From Rhynchopus euleeides (taxonomy: Eukaryota > Euglenozoa > Diplonemea > Diplonemida > Diplonemidae): 64,000 nucleotides of DNA. Made by a program: the position numbers and the translations under genes. This document shows positions 30,306-41,389 of the stretch, one piece after another (within the stretch, counting starts at the first letter, position 1; each line of letters begins with the position of its first letter). The DNA lies in assembly GCA_963210315.1 (NCBI GenBank), contig OY723294.1:1922001-1986000 (forward strand). The letters run 5' to 3'. Below the pieces are notes generated by a model, which saw only the letters and a program-made list of their open reading frames with translations, did not search any database and was not told the origin of the DNA.

Positions 30306-31623
30306 AGACAGCAAGTGCCTCCGCTCTTGCGGGTGTGATGCCCAAACCAATGCATGTATAGGAACCAATCCTGCGAAGTACTCTCTCCCCTCCCCTCCCG
30401 AAAACAAAAAATGTCACTCCAGTACAGCCGCTCTTTACTCGTATTTTGTTTGTGATGCGTTGACGCTTCCACACACAAAACCTCAACTCCTGTGATGGGG
30501 GAGGCTAGTGGTGTGCGGAGCACGTTTGGCTGTGGTGGAGTGACATTTTCTGCTCACAAGTGTGCGTAAAAAATCAGTTTTGCCCCCAAACCTGTTTGCA
30601 ATTCAAGAAGCGTCAACGGGACATATCAAGCTTGCTCATGATTGTCGACACCGAACAATAGAATGGGATTCCCCCCCCCCCCCCCCCCTGCGTGATGTGT
30701 TCTGTTGTCGCTGTGCAAAGCTGGAAGGTAAAATTTGTTGGCGAGTCGCTTGCATGTATGATGTAGAGTAGAGCAGAGGCACGCCTGGCGTGGCTCTGGC
30801 TGGGGGTGGGGTGGGGCAATGGCAGTGGTTGTAGGTGGGGTGGGGCGAGGGGAGGGGCAGCGGTGGTGTTGTTCAGGGGGGGGGGGTGTTTGCAAGTTGT
30901 TTCGCTTTGAAAAAATAGTCCTGCAGTTCTGAACGAAGCACCCTCTCACTTCTCCCCCCCCTCCCCACTCTGCTCGTTCTCTTCTTCTCCACTGACAGTG
31001 GGTGTGCCTCGCTTGGAAATCGCACGGTGCTGACCCCGGTGCGCTGCCTCATACCCACCCCTTGCTTACCTTCGAGATTCTGAAAACCCCCGTGTTGTAA
31101 CAGAGTTCAGAATTCAGAATCTCTCCCTGTAGTACCTCCCATCCGCGTGTTGCTTATGAGAAGACCGCCACGGCTTGAAAGCGAGCAAGAGCTTCCGAAG
31201 CAGATTTGCATGGCGTTGTTGTGTATTTTTGGAGTGTCGCTCGTTCCTGAAGTAAGCTGCGCCCCCCCACCCCCCCACCCCCCACGCGGCGTCTTGCCAC
31301 CCCTCGAGGCTGCTCCCATCGGTGAGCAACGACGGGCGGCATCTGCAAATGGCAGAGACATACTCATGTCGGTGCAAGCTGCTGACTTTGTGCAGGCCTA
31401 CACATGGGCATTCCCCATTCAACCGCCTGGCCCCTCTCTTCTCCGCCCCACCCCCTCCCCGAGTCTTTCCCCCTGGCTGTATGAATGTACGCTGCTTAGT
31501 GATAAAGGTTGCAACGTCCCACCCACCCAGCCCCCCTTTCCCTTGTCCTCCCGCGCCCACCCCCTGCTGGCCCATCCGCTGCACCCATCACACCCTCACA
31601 CCCACACGCCACAGGCTGCCTTC
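30306..31623 (+). other. Intergenic region between kinase and phosphatase genes
   Basis: 1318 bp without a supported gene. It contains a copy of the dispersed foldback repeat (30411-30574) about 100 bp after the kinase stop, a C-homopolymer near 30671-30688, G-rich runs, and a pyrimidine tract ending CCACAG at 31614, just before the next start. Confidence 0.6.
30411..30574 (+). mobile_element. Dispersed foldback repeat, copy 1 (diverged)
   Basis: A member of the family seen best at 45593-45788. It shares GCGTTGACGCTTC-CACACACAAAA, GCACGTTTGGCTGTGGTGG and the tail TGCTCACAAGTGTGCGTAAAAAA. This copy lacks the CCTGATGAAGGGTGG middle and is the most diverged of the long copies. It is non-coding. 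Confidence 0.75.
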
Positions 31624-33355
31624 ATGGGTAAGAAGAAAGCCGACACATGCCACACAGCCAATGTGAGCACCCAGGAGGGCACACGGCGTGCCCTGATGGA
31701 GGAGATGCAGTCTGAGTGCTGGGGCATGCTGCAGGCATGCTGGGCGGAGACGCGGCCGCCCTTGCGGGTGTCTGCGGATGCGCCAGACCAGTGCCTGCTG
31801 CAGCAGCGCCTCGGGGAAGGTGGGTATGTCCTGGCTCTGGACATAGACGGCACCATGCTGACGACCGAGTACGACGAGGCTGATGACGTGGTGTGCATCA
31901 ACACACGCGCAGGCCTGCGTGAGATGCTGGTGCGTGTGTCGGGGGTGCAGCCGCTGCTCACCATCGGCATCCTCACAGCAGCCAGCGAGAGGTACGCGGC
32001 AGGGGCACGGCGCCTCATCAGCGACCTGACGTGCGGCTTCATGAAAGACATCTTCGACTTCTGCGTGTCGGAGCAGCTGCTGAAGGACCTCTCCGTGCTG
32101 CACCCCCGCAGCGACCGCATCCTGCTGGTTGACAACGACCCGGAGGCGATCAAGCCTGTTGCGCGCAAGAGCACTGTGCTCGTGCCGGACTTCGACTACA
32201 ACCCGAAGGGGCGTGATCCCGTCCTGCTGGATGTCGCAGCCCTGGTTGACGACCTGACGCAGTCGAAGCTCCCTGTCGCGACGTTCCTCGCGCAGTGCGC
32301 AAAGAAGAAGAAACACATCTATGCGCATGAGGGCTTCTATTATGTGGTATGCCAAAGAGACGCAGGCGTGTTGGCTGCTTGTGTTCGGATCAGCCCCAAC
32401 CCGCTTTTGCCGTGCGTTGTCTCTTCTCCACGCGAGCTCAGAACATGGTTGGCCCTGCACACACCAGTCTATTCCTGCACAGCGCTTCTTCTCTTGATGC
32501 GGCCTACCGCAACCCACTCACCCCTCTGCAGAAGCGGTACTGCGCAGAGTGCCAGGAGCCCGAGACTCCGACGGTGCGCCTCTCGCCCGATGCTGAGTAC
32601 GGTATGCTCGGTGAAGACTCTCGGCAGCTCCACACCCCTTCCCTGCAGGCACGTGGGACTTCTTCTGCCCGCCCTGCCTCCACGCACTTGATGCCGACGT
32701 GCTTGACGACAGCCTGAGTGAGGCGGCGTCAGAGCCGGAGGCGGAGGTCGAGGAGGAGGAGGAGGTGGTGGCTGCTAAGGTGCAGGCCACCGGCAGCAAC
32801 GCCACAGCAAAGGCCGCGCAGGCGGCAGCAGCCATAGGCAAGAAGGTGGCAGAGGCGACGGGTGCGGCTGCGGGGGGCAAGCCGCAGCAGGCAAAGCAGG
32901 CAGCGCCGCCCCCCAGCGCGGAAAAGGCTGCGCCACAGCCGCCTGCTGCTGCTGCTGCGGCTGCCCCGAAGAAGCAGGCGCAGCCGGCAAAGGCAGCACC
33001 GCCACCCAGCACTGCGCCTGCTGCTGCTGCCGCTGCCCCGAAGAAGCAGGCAGTACCACTGCCCAACGGCACCACCGCTGCGCCCTCTGCCCAGGGGAAG
33101 GGAAGTAAAAAAGTAGCGCCGGCACCAGCAGCGCAGCCGTCGAAGGCGAAGATGGCTGTGTCCCGCGACAGTGCGGCGTCAGGCAGCGCGCAGCCCGCCA
33201 GCGGGAAGGGCGGCAGGGGCGGCGGTGCGGGGAAGGGCGGCAAGAAGGGCGCCCAGAGCACCCCCAGGGCGGCACAGCCCAACGGCAACGGGGCGGCAAA
33301 GGCTGCAGACGCTGAGGAGGAGTGGCCCAGCCTCGGCGGGAAGAAGGCGAAGTGA
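31624..33355 (+). CDS. FCP1/SCP-like HAD phosphatase with Cys4 knuckle and Ala/Lys/Pro tail (three exons)
   Basis: Exons 31624-32346, 32532-32601 and 32649-33355 join in frame to 499 aa. Introns are 185 and 47 nt, both GTATGC...CTGCAG. Exon 1 carries a HAD phosphatase domain of the FCP1/SCP kind: LALDIDGTM (nucleophile Asp73, Asp75), LTIGILTAASERY, and ILLVDNDPEAI followed by VLVPDF. Crossing exons 1-3 is a CAEC...FFCPPC pair (about 245-274), probably a zinc knuckle. Splicing is supported because it restores this Cys4 unit and the acidic stretch SEPEAEVEEEEE. The tail is low-complexity Ala/Pro/Lys with repeated APKKQA and ends EEEWPSLGG. The family dephosphorylates Ser/Thr in proteins such as the RNA polymerase II tail; the substrate here is unknown. 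An acceptor-like CCACAG lies 10 bp before the start codon. Confidence 0.85.
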
Positions 33356-34932
33356 GGTCACACCGCACATCAACACCAACATGGCTACCCTGTGTGCTGA
33401 CAAGTATTTCTTAATACTGCGAGGGATGACCGCATGCAGGCCGTGTGGCTGTGTGAACCTTCGAATGTATATGCTCAGTGCGAGCAGATGTGGGTGTGAG
33501 TATAGTGCTGTAGTGCTGTGCGGATGTGCATTCCCATGTCGAGGCCCTTGCATTTCTTCAGAGAGTGTCTGTCGGGGATGTTGGGGGTGCCAAGCCAAAT
33601 AACGAGACTACAAGACTGGTTGGTGGTCTGAGGTTCTTCGTAACGGTGCGTTCCCTCCGATACGTGAAACCCAAACCTTCTGCCACCCCCCCCCCCCCTG
33701 GGAAAGTCACTTCCCATTCAGCAGCAACCGCGCGTAGCCTGTATTTTTGTTTGTTGATGCGTTGACGCTTCTACACACAAACCCCTGAAATGATAATCAC
33801 ACCCTGACTCTGAGGTTAGTGTATAGAGCACGTTTGGATGCTTGCTGTGGTGGGTGACTTGCTGCTCACACGAGTGTGGCGGAAAAATAATATCTGCCCA
33901 TAAGTGCACACAGCGAAGACCCCACCCCTCCCCGTTGATTTGCAACGAAAGAAACTGCAGAGCAAACACCCCGAAACATCCGCCCCCCCCCTCGCCCCTG
34001 CTTGCTTCTTGTGCCCCTGCATGTCGTCTGCCGCTCTCCCAGCTGTGTGCGCCACGATGTTCTCAAAATGCCGGCCTGTCGGCAGGGGTCGCTGTGGGCA
34101 TGCCTGCGTGCCCACCTAACTCCCGCGCCCCCTCCCGACCCTCTTTCTAACCCACCCGTGTGAGCAAGCCACTTGCTCCGCGAGTCCAGCAAAGCTAACC
34201 TACCTCGAGCATTAGCAGGTCGCAGCGGCACACCGGGAGACAAGCAGTCGCGTGAGTGAGTCACGAATCGGGCAGCATGGGCGGGGAAGGGGTCCTCAAA
34301 GGTCGGGGAGTGATTTGATTTGCTTTGTTTTGCTGCTTTGCCCTGCGAGAGTCAGCCCGGACGGATTCTGTTTTGTAGTGTCGAACGCAAACGCAGACAA
34401 AAAGCGAATCTCTTCTATGTTGGGAGGGCAGCGGTGCCCCGCCACAGCAGGGTGGGGGCTAGTGATGCCTTCTTTATATGCCTGCGGTTCTGAGCGAAGC
34501 TTCTCCAAAGCTTTAATCTAGTTGTGCCCGCATGTGGCCCTCCCGCCTTCTTTGCCTGCGAGGGGTGGGGTGGGGTGGGATGGGGTGCGGGGGTGGGGAG
34601 CGAGGGGGGCCGGGTGGGCGGGTTCCCGCAGCGCCGTGTCGGGCTGCGTCTCAGGCTGTCCCAGAAGCTGTTCTTAGCCATCTCTCGAACAGGAGGGGTG
34701 CTGTGGGGTTGCTGTTGTATTCACGCTAAGCGGGTGGTGGGTTCGTGCCGGGCGCGCACCCCACCCCCCAACCCCCTCCAACCCATTGTGCTTAGCCCTC
34801 CTTTTGCCCGGCAGGCACATCACACAGCCTGAATGACGAGTGAAGGGCGATGCTCTCTCTGTGCACGCATGACATTGCATCACATCACACATCCTTGCAG
34901 AAGTCACTGATGCCAAGGGCAGGGATGGCGCA
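33356..34932 (+). other. Intergenic region after the phosphatase gene
   Basis: 1577 bp without a supported gene. It contains a foldback repeat copy (33701-33888) about 350 bp after the stop codon, G/C homopolymer runs and pyrimidine-rich tracts. Confidence 0.55.
33701..33888 (+). mobile_element. Dispersed foldback repeat, copy 2
   Basis: It shares GTTGACGCTTCTACACACAAA, AATCACACCCTGA, GGTTAGTGTATAGAGCACG and CTGCTCACACGAGTGTG with the copies at 45593 and 61767. The terminal arms are partly eroded. It is non-coding. Confidence 0.85.
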
Positions 34933-35768
34933 ATGACGCAGGAAAACCGGAAGAAGAATCGCACCAGGGCACCCTCACACGGGTCACGTTCGTCTGTTAA
35001 CATGGGGCGCCCAGGGGGCGACGGGGGCGAGCCGCCGAGCATCGAGAGCAGCCTCCCAGACGTGGGGATGCCACTGCCGAGCCCGAAGTGCGACCTGTCG
35101 CCGAAGGGCATGTCGTCCGTCGTGCACGACCTGTCGGAGGATGGGAACATAAGATCTCGGTCGACCCCGACCTCGTCGTCGCGAGCGCACAAACAGGTAT
35201 GGCTTGGAGGCGTGCAGTGTTGCAGTGGAGGGGGCAATGGAGGCAGCCACAGCACCCCACCACCGTCACAGCCCACGTGGGGTGTGAAGCTGCGGCCCCT
35301 GAAGGAGGTGCCGACAATCCCCCACGACGAGACACTGTCAGAGGAGCGTCGGAACAGCCTCGTGCGGCAGAGCACCCTCGCGTCGCTGGAGCAGAAGGAG
35401 GTGCCGATGGACCGTGTCGAGAAGGGCGGCATCATCGCGAGCCTGCCGACGTCGCAGGCGCCCCTGAGGCCCATCGAGAACCAAGGCGGGTATGCAGGCG
35501 GAAGTGTGTGTGGCAGCAAAATACTGTTGCAAAACATTCCGCCCCCCTTCCCGGTGCACTTTTTCACCCTTGGTGCAGCTTGCGGACACAGCCTGCATGC
35601 ATGAGGTGAATCAGGGCTGCACCAACCAGGCTCACTGCGTGCCTTACTTAACCCCCCACCCCCCACTCCCCACTGCACAGCCTCGCGCAGCCGGACCTCA
35701 TCGCGCCATCGCTCCATAGCAAACGACTCCCGAAGCTGAACACCGACGACACCCCCAAGGAGGGATGA
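34933..35768 (+). CDS. Small disordered Ser/Pro-rich protein, three exons, unrecognised
   Basis: Proposed exons 34933-35196, 35272-35489 and 35681-35768 join in frame to 189 aa. Both introns start GTATG and end CACAG; the first is 75 nt and could be retained without a frame change. The protein is polar, rich in Ser, Pro and charged residues, with segments SLPDVGMPLPSPK, DETLSEERRNSLVRQS and a C-terminus of LHSKRLPKLNTDDTPKEG. There are no Cys pairs, membrane segments or recognisable domains. Several R-x-x-S sites suggest phosphorylation by basophilic kinases, which is speculative. A short upstream ORF (ATG GCG CAA TGA) overlaps the chosen start. The consistent splice signals and open frame support a real gene, but its function is unknown. 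Confidence 0.6.
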
Positions 35769-38054
35769 CACGCTGCCGTGTGTCGCTGCTCGGTTGGATC
35801 CCTCCAGCAACCCCTCTCGCGCCATCCCAAGGCGGTGCGCCTTGTGGCGGGAGCCCATAGGTGTGGCTGCTGCACGCCGGCCGGTGGAGGGCTGGGTCAC
35901 GCAGAGGGTGGTTCATCGCTCTTGGGGTTCAGCAGTTTCGTGCCGCAGACTGTCCCTGTCCCTGTCCTGTCTCAGCCCTTATTTTGTTCTCCAGGCAAAA
36001 AATGTAAGGCGTCCGTTGTTTGTACTCCAAAACCCGGGCGAATATTAATGCCCAGCGCTTGCGCGCTTGCACACACACACACAGTTTATCCACGAAGCAA
36101 AAGGCTAGCGGAGAAAGGCCTGCTCGCTCGATACGTGGCTGTCACCACCACACACATATCCATCCTTTTTCCGACATCTCTGTGACCCTGTGACATCCTG
36201 CCCTATCCCTCTCCCCGCCATGCAGCGGATTGCCATGCCCCACACACACGGACCTGTCCTGTTGTGTGGCTTGTGTGTTTTTTCGCCGTCTCTCATTACT
36301 TCCCTGCCCCCCCCCCCCCCTCCCCCTCGCCCCCTCCCGCCCCCAGTCAGTGCAAAGTCCCTTCTTCCTTGCGTTGCGTGCCTTTTCCGTTTATTTCATG
36401 ATTCCGTCGTCGGGGTAGGAGGGGTTGCGGGAGACAGGCTGGCCCTAGGGGTGTGGTCGATGAGCCCCGAGGAGGAAGAGTGGTTTCGAGAAGAGGGTGT
36501 CTCCCCGCCGGTTGTGTCAGGCGTGTGTGATCCAGCACCATTTGGTGTGTTGAAGGAGTCTTAAGGTGTGTTTGTGCAGGAGTCGCACACATACACAGTC
36601 AGCTTGTCGTGCCCAAGACTCTAGACTGATCACGACACACACAAAATATGGTTTTTGGCTACATCCATTCATTGTTTCAACTTCAGAGCAAGCATGCAGA
36701 GCAGGGTCCGGAGCCTGGCCCGAAGTTCAGCAGCTCAGGAGGGCCGGCTATGCCTGACGCCATGCGTGCGTCGACGCGTGCTATGGGTACGTCACGGCCC
36801 CCCCTGATTGCTGCGATCTTCAGATGGTCGCATGTTGAATTCCACCAAGCGCCCCCGAAGAAGAATCGCAGGGGGTGTGCGTGGCCTTGCTTGAAACACC
36901 AAGTGTCACTTCGCCACGCCCTGGCTCGACACAGAGCACGGTTTCCCACGCCCCCAGGGCTGGGCGGAAGGCAAGCCGTCTGCCAGCTTCCCTGAAGACA
37001 CGGCAGATGGGGCGACACACGCGCGCCCCATCTGACTCTGGATGTTGCCTAGCGACCCCCCCTGACCCGGTTCAGCTGGCTCAACCTCTCCAATCCCCTG
37101 TGTCTGTTTCCACAACAGGGCTCCGTGTGATAACTAAGGCAGCGGGATGGCGCTTTGGGGAAAAGTTGGCGAAATAAACGGCAGAAAGCGCCGTGTCACT
37201 TCACAGCTACAGGATGGATTGCCTTTTGTGTTGCGTTCAGTCAGGGTGTGGGGGGGGTTCCCCTCGGGGGGGGGGGGGGGGGGCGCTCGGTGAGACCTGC
37301 ACGAAACTCTCAAAAAGCTTAAAAACTGTGCGGAGGTGTGGTTGGTGCGTCGCTTTGGCTCAGGAATCACCCTCTGCACTCTTGCCTTTGCAGGGGTGAT
37401 GGTGACGGGGTGTGCGTTGTGTGGGGGAGGGGCGTCGCCGTCGTGGCCTTTCCCCTTCCCACAGCAAGCCATCCCCCCTTTCTCTTCGGCCGGCTGCACA
37501 GATTCCGCTTTCAAGGCTTTGGCTACCGCCCGCATGCATATTTTGTGAAACCTGCAAAAAAGACGACCCCATGGGGTGATCCCACTTTTGAGAAATCCCG
37601 CTTTTGAGCCACACGGAACCTACACGGAACCCGATTTCGATCACCCCAGGCCCCATTTTCTTTCTGCCGGGCAACGTCACGAGCCTAGCCCCCGCCCTCC
37701 CCCCTACCGCACAACTCATTTGCACGGCTTTCCCCGTCCCTCAGTGAGTTTGCATCATGAGCACCTGGCCTTTTTTTTACACCTTGGACCGTTCCCCGGA
37801 AGAACCCACTGCAGACGTACTTGCTGGCGGCGGAGCCTCGCTTTTGAACTGCATCAGAGGGGCGACAGTGACAATGAGATTGACCGACCACTATAGTTCC
37901 ACTCCTGAATGATTTTTGCCGAAAGCTTATTACTGTAGTAAAACAGCGACCCCCACCAGGGGGCGCTGCGAACACGACGTCCAAAAAATTGTTCAAAATC
38001 GTTCAAGCTTTCCGATCGCGAAGGCCCACCACCCCCCCCCCTACTGGGGGGGGG
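35769..38054 (+). other. Intergenic region before the transposon nest
   Basis: 2.3 kb without a convincing gene. It contains C- and G-homopolymers (36308-36322, 37266-37283) and a fragment of the foldback repeat at 37181-37245. One short frame at 36466-36564 (MSPEEEEWFREEG...) follows a strong pyrimidine/CAG acceptor and could be an exon, but I cannot support it further. Confidence 0.5.
37181..37245 (+). mobile_element. Dispersed foldback repeat, 5' fragment
   Basis: It matches only the left arm of the family: GAAAGCGCC, GTCACTTCACAGCTAC, CCTTTTGTGTTGCG. The remainder is missing. Confidence 0.6.
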
Positions 38055-38158
38055 CACGGTGGGATCTTGTAAATTTTACATGTAAAAATACCGATTTTTA
38101 CATGTATTATACATGTATAATACTTGCATGTCAACTATTATACATGTATAATACATGT

Positions 38159-38505
38159 ACCGTATACGTAAATATTTTGGAACGTAAATATTATGGAACG
38201 TAAATATTATGGAACGTAAATATTTTGGAACGCTGGTGGGTTGGCGTTCCAGATTTTTTTCGTTCCATAATATTTACAGGGCTTTCTGCGACTCGGGGAC
38301 TTGGACCAGGTGATCGGACGGCGTACAGAGTCCCTGACGGGACCTACTCGTGCACTTTTCGCGCGATTCCTGACGCAAGCCGTCCTCACCACCGAGTCCC
38401 GAACTGGCCCTGTAAATATTTTGGAACGTAAATATTATGGAACGGACCGGCCAAAAATGGGCCCGTTCCATAATATTTACGTTCCATAATATTTACGTAT
38501 ACGGT
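38159..38505 (+). mobile_element. Foldback element E, copy 1
   Basis: The ends are inverted repeats beginning ACCGTATACGTAAATATT, with repeated GTAAATATT(T/A)TGGAACG units. A second, inner inverted pair (CGTTCCATAATATTTACAGG and its complement) encloses a GC-richer core. About 347 bp, non-coding. It is nearly identical to 41061-41389 in the same orientation but has one extra 16-bp arm unit. Confidence 0.85.
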
Positions 38506-38901
38506 ATATGCCTGAAATATACATGTAAAATACATGTATATCAAGCAAAAATACATGTATAATACACGGTGGACTCCAGCGGCCCTAGCGGGAGTCTGGG
38601 AGCGGGAGTCTGAGCGGGTGTCAAAGACTCCCGCTAGCGGGAGTCCAGACTCCCGCTAGCGGGAGTCTATACTCCCGCTAGGGGGAGTCTGACTCCCCCT
38701 AGCGGGAGTCTTTTCACCTATTTTCATCCATTTTTCCCATGATATAGTTACAGTCTACTGGCGTGGGGGGTAAAATCATGGTGGAAGAGGGATGGGGAGG
38801 GGCTTGTTTTGCTTCTGTCAGTTTCCCCGGACTCTGGACTACCTACCTATCCTCCTGGTAGCGGCTGCACCTGCGGAGGTGAGCGGTTAGAATTTGAGGT
38901 G

Positions 38902-40038
38902 TCAAAGTGCGGCCATCGCCTGTCGTAGTTGTGTTACACCTTGGGCAAGACAAGCCATCCTGCAGGCCTCATCTTCTTCGTCAGAACTGTCATCCCCCTC
39001 CTGCTGTGCGCGTTGGTCAAGCGTGCTCAAAGTCGCCTCGGATGACACGAATGGTGTGAAAGTCGCCCCCAGCGGGATTGGCATTTTGCACAAGCAGAGC
39101 GATAATTTGCGGTGTCCTTCGGGGAACCGGGACAGGAAGTAGGGCGCGCTGATGGGTTCAACGAAGTCCTGTGTGTTGCAGTGCACAAACCCCTTCTGCA
39201 GCTGTGTCAACTGTGTGCAAAGAACATACACAGCCAATCTATGAGCGTGTCGGGTGTGCAGACACGGACACAGAATGACTTCTCTATACCCGAGGATCCC
39301 GTCCTGCGACAGGTGCGCAACCTTCCAAGGCATGCCCGATGCGCGCCGCTTCTCTTCTGCCATCGCAAGATCTCTCTCGTAAGTTGCGGAGCTGGCGATT
39401 GTAACGGCATCTTTCTTGCGATGTCCGTTCTCTGCTTCTTCAAATTCGTCGTTGTTCTGCAGAGGCACTGCATCTTCTGGAGCCCACCAATGATGGAGAC
39501 TGTGTACGTAGGCATTGCGCGTTGATCCCTTTTCGGCATGCTCCATCAACCAGTGAAATATATGCCCTGAGATCCGAGCACGCAAGAAGGGAATCCGGGC
39601 TGACTCATCCTTGCATCCCCAGAAGTGCCAGGGGATGTCTGCATACCGGAAATGCATGAGGTCTGCAAGGGAGACAAAGAGGTAGCGGAACAAGCCCTTG
39701 TAGGTGTGTCCTGTGACAGGCAAGCACGACCTTCCGGAACTGAGCACCTGTCCCATTCTGCGACACATTCAGTGCAAGGTTTGTACAGGTCTTGTCGAAT
39801 ATTTTTTTGTTGTCTCATCCAGTACCCTGATCAGCCGCATGGCGAGCCCCTTGCAGTCATGGAGTGCTGGGGTGACGTAGCGGGCATTGGGAAGCACACC
39901 TGCCAAGAGGGAGGGGTAGCCAGCCTCTTTCATCTCAGAGAGAGTCAGGTGCGGGTATCGATGCACCTGTTGATACCAGCGTTCTTCTGGGATGTCGCAC
40001 AGTGAGCATCGGTGCCCTCGCCCCCCGCATCGCCTCAT
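38902..40038 (-). pseudogene. Unrecognised element-C protein, presumptive transposase, one in-frame stop
   Basis: On the - strand, an 89-codon frame (starting at 40038) is followed in the same frame, after a single TGA at 39771-39769, by 288 further codons. The first part has a CSLCDI zinc-like pair and ALHDCKGLAMRLIRVL; the second has DLMHFRYADIPWHFWG, DESARIPFLRARISGHIFHWL and an acidic C-terminus (DDSSDEEDE). Its place inside a TIR element suggests a transposase, perhaps truncated at its N-terminus, with conserved-looking Asp/Cys/His positions. I cannot match it to a known superfamily. An intron or recoding around the stop is possible but not visible. Confidence 0.5.
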
Positions 40039-40054
40039 TGTTGCCCACTGCTGA

Positions 40055-40154
40055 TCTATACTCCCGCTAGCGGGAGTTGGACTCCCCCTAGTTGAGACTC
40101 CCGAAAAGGGTTAAACCCGGTAGTGGTACCCTACCCCCGCTGGAGTCCACCGTG
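40055..40154. repeat. Internal copy of the right end of element C
   Basis: This 100-bp stretch repeats the outer right end at about 40884-40969 (TATACTCCCGCTAGCGGGAG, CCCTAGTTGAGACTCCCG, CCCCCGCTGGAGTCCACCGTG), in the same orientation, with a small insertion after AAAAGGGTTA. A shorter element of 1.6 kb (38565-40154) may therefore be mobile on its own, or the element grew by a partial duplication. Confidence 0.75.
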
Positions 40155-40303
40155 CAAGGCCGGATCAGCCCACGGGTGGGTTTGAGGAAGAAATCTGGGG
40201 GGGCAAATTTTGCTGCGACTTCCGGTTTCACCCGGCCGAACTCCAGCATCTATCCAGACCCACGGTGCCAAGCCGTTCGCCCGTGTCGCGATCATTCGCG
40301 GCT

Positions 40304-40696
40304 TCAGGCTGCCCCCGACGACACGTTTGTATCCTGCACCTTGCCATACTTCGCCTCCACCTTGTATATGACGGAGAGCGCCCTCCTTCCGCATCGTTGC
40401 GACTTCCCTGACAGCGAACTTATCCATGTCAGGGAAGACATGGCGATGATTGCGTTGGCCACCTGGGTGCTGTGCTTGTGGAGCTCCTTGCTCAACACCG
40501 TTGCTAGGAGCCTTCTAATGGATCCCAGTGTCAGCACACTGCCCCCTTTTTTAACAGGGAAGGCCGTGCAAAAATCATGCACAATGTTCGTCGCCTCCGC
40601 AGCCTCGGGACTCTCTGCACTCTTCTTCTTCTTAATCGACTTTGCCGCCGGCTTCGCTGCCGGCTTCGCTGCCGGCTTCGTTGTCGTCTTCCCCAT
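40304..40696 (-). CDS. Small basic protein of element C, unrecognised
   Basis: 130 aa on the - strand near the right end of element C. The N-terminus is MGKTTTK followed by three KPAA units and a Lys cluster (KSIKKKKS). The rest is helical-looking (GSVLTLGSIRRLLATVLSKEL...QVANAIIAMSSL). The basic Ala/Pro tail resembles DNA-binding or histone-like tails, but I see no diagnostic motif. It may be an accessory DNA-binding protein of the element or a spurious frame. Confidence 0.35.
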   Translation of the reverse strand: MGKTTTKPAAKPAAKPAAKSIKKKKSAESPEAAEATNIVHDFCTAFPVKKGGSVLTLGSIRRLLATVLSKELHKHSTQVANAIIAMSSLTWISSLSGKSQRCGRRALSVIYKVEAKYGKVQDTNVSSGAA

Positions 40697-40969
40697 TTTT
40701 GTGAATCAGGTCTGCGAGCTGGGATGGGTGGAAACGTCCGTTTCGTTTGGTGTGGCTGTACTTCAGTGACGAGTGCCACATTGCATAGGTATCATGGGAA
40801 AAATGAGTGAAAATAGGTGAAAAGACTCCCGCTAGGGGGAGTCAGACTCCCGCTAGCGGGAGTATAGACTCCCGCTAGCGGGAGTCTATACTCCCGCTAG
40901 CGGGAGTTGGACTCCCCCTAGTTGAGACTCCCGAAAAGGGTTACCCTACCCCCGCTGGAGTCCACCGTG

Positions 40970-41060
40970 TAGTTGCATGTCAACTATTATACATGTATTT
41001 TTACTTGATATACATGTATTTTACATGTATATTTCATGCATTTACATGTATTTTACATGT
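40970..41060. repeat. Palindromic TACATGTA arm between elements C and E2
   Basis: An AT-rich stretch of TACATGTATTTTAC-type palindromes belonging to the outer element, interrupted on its left by element C. Confidence 0.7.
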
Positions 41061-41389
41061 ACCGTATACGTAAATATTTTGGAACGTAAATATTATGGAA
41101 CGTAAATATTTTGGAACGCTGGTGGGTTGGCGTTCCAGATTTTTTTCGTTCCATAATATTTACAGGGCTTTCTGCGACTCGGGGACTTGGACCAGGTGAT
41201 CGGACGGCATGCAGAGTCCCTGACGGGACCTACTCGTGCACTTTTCGCGCGATTCCTGACGCAAGCCGTCCTCACCACCGAGTCCCCAACTGGCCCTGTA
41301 AATATTTTGGAACGTAAATATTATGGAACGGACCGGCCAAAAATGGGCCCGTTCCATAATATTTACGTTCCATAATATTTACGTATACC
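41061..41389 (+). mobile_element. Foldback element E, copy 2
   Basis: This repeats 38159-38505 with a few base changes and one fewer arm unit. Its right flank GTATAC is immediately followed by the end of element F, which inserted there. Confidence 0.85.

Larger units (their letters stand above)
38565..40969. mobile_element. 2.4-kb TIR element C (CACGGTGGACTCC ends)
   Basis: The terminal CACGGTGGACTCCAGCGG at 38565 is mirrored at 40969. Long arms of about 190 bp are built of the palindrome ACTCCCGCTAGCGGGAGT in several copies and continue through TTTTCACCTATTTTCA. The flanks ...TATAATA and TAGTTG... rejoin to a sequence found uninterrupted near 43610, with a 2-bp TA target duplication. It lies in the palindromic arm of the outer element, whose end also starts CACGGTGG. 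The interior is coding-like on the - strand. Confidence 0.85.

Noticed and set aside
36190-36564. A possible small gene ending in ...DPAPFGVLKES.
   Set aside because: The frame crosses a long C-homopolymer, has no recognisable domain and no second exon I could place.
40304-40696. Histone-like reading of the basic element-C protein.
   Set aside because: Only the Lys/Ala tail is histone-like; no histone-fold signature is visible.
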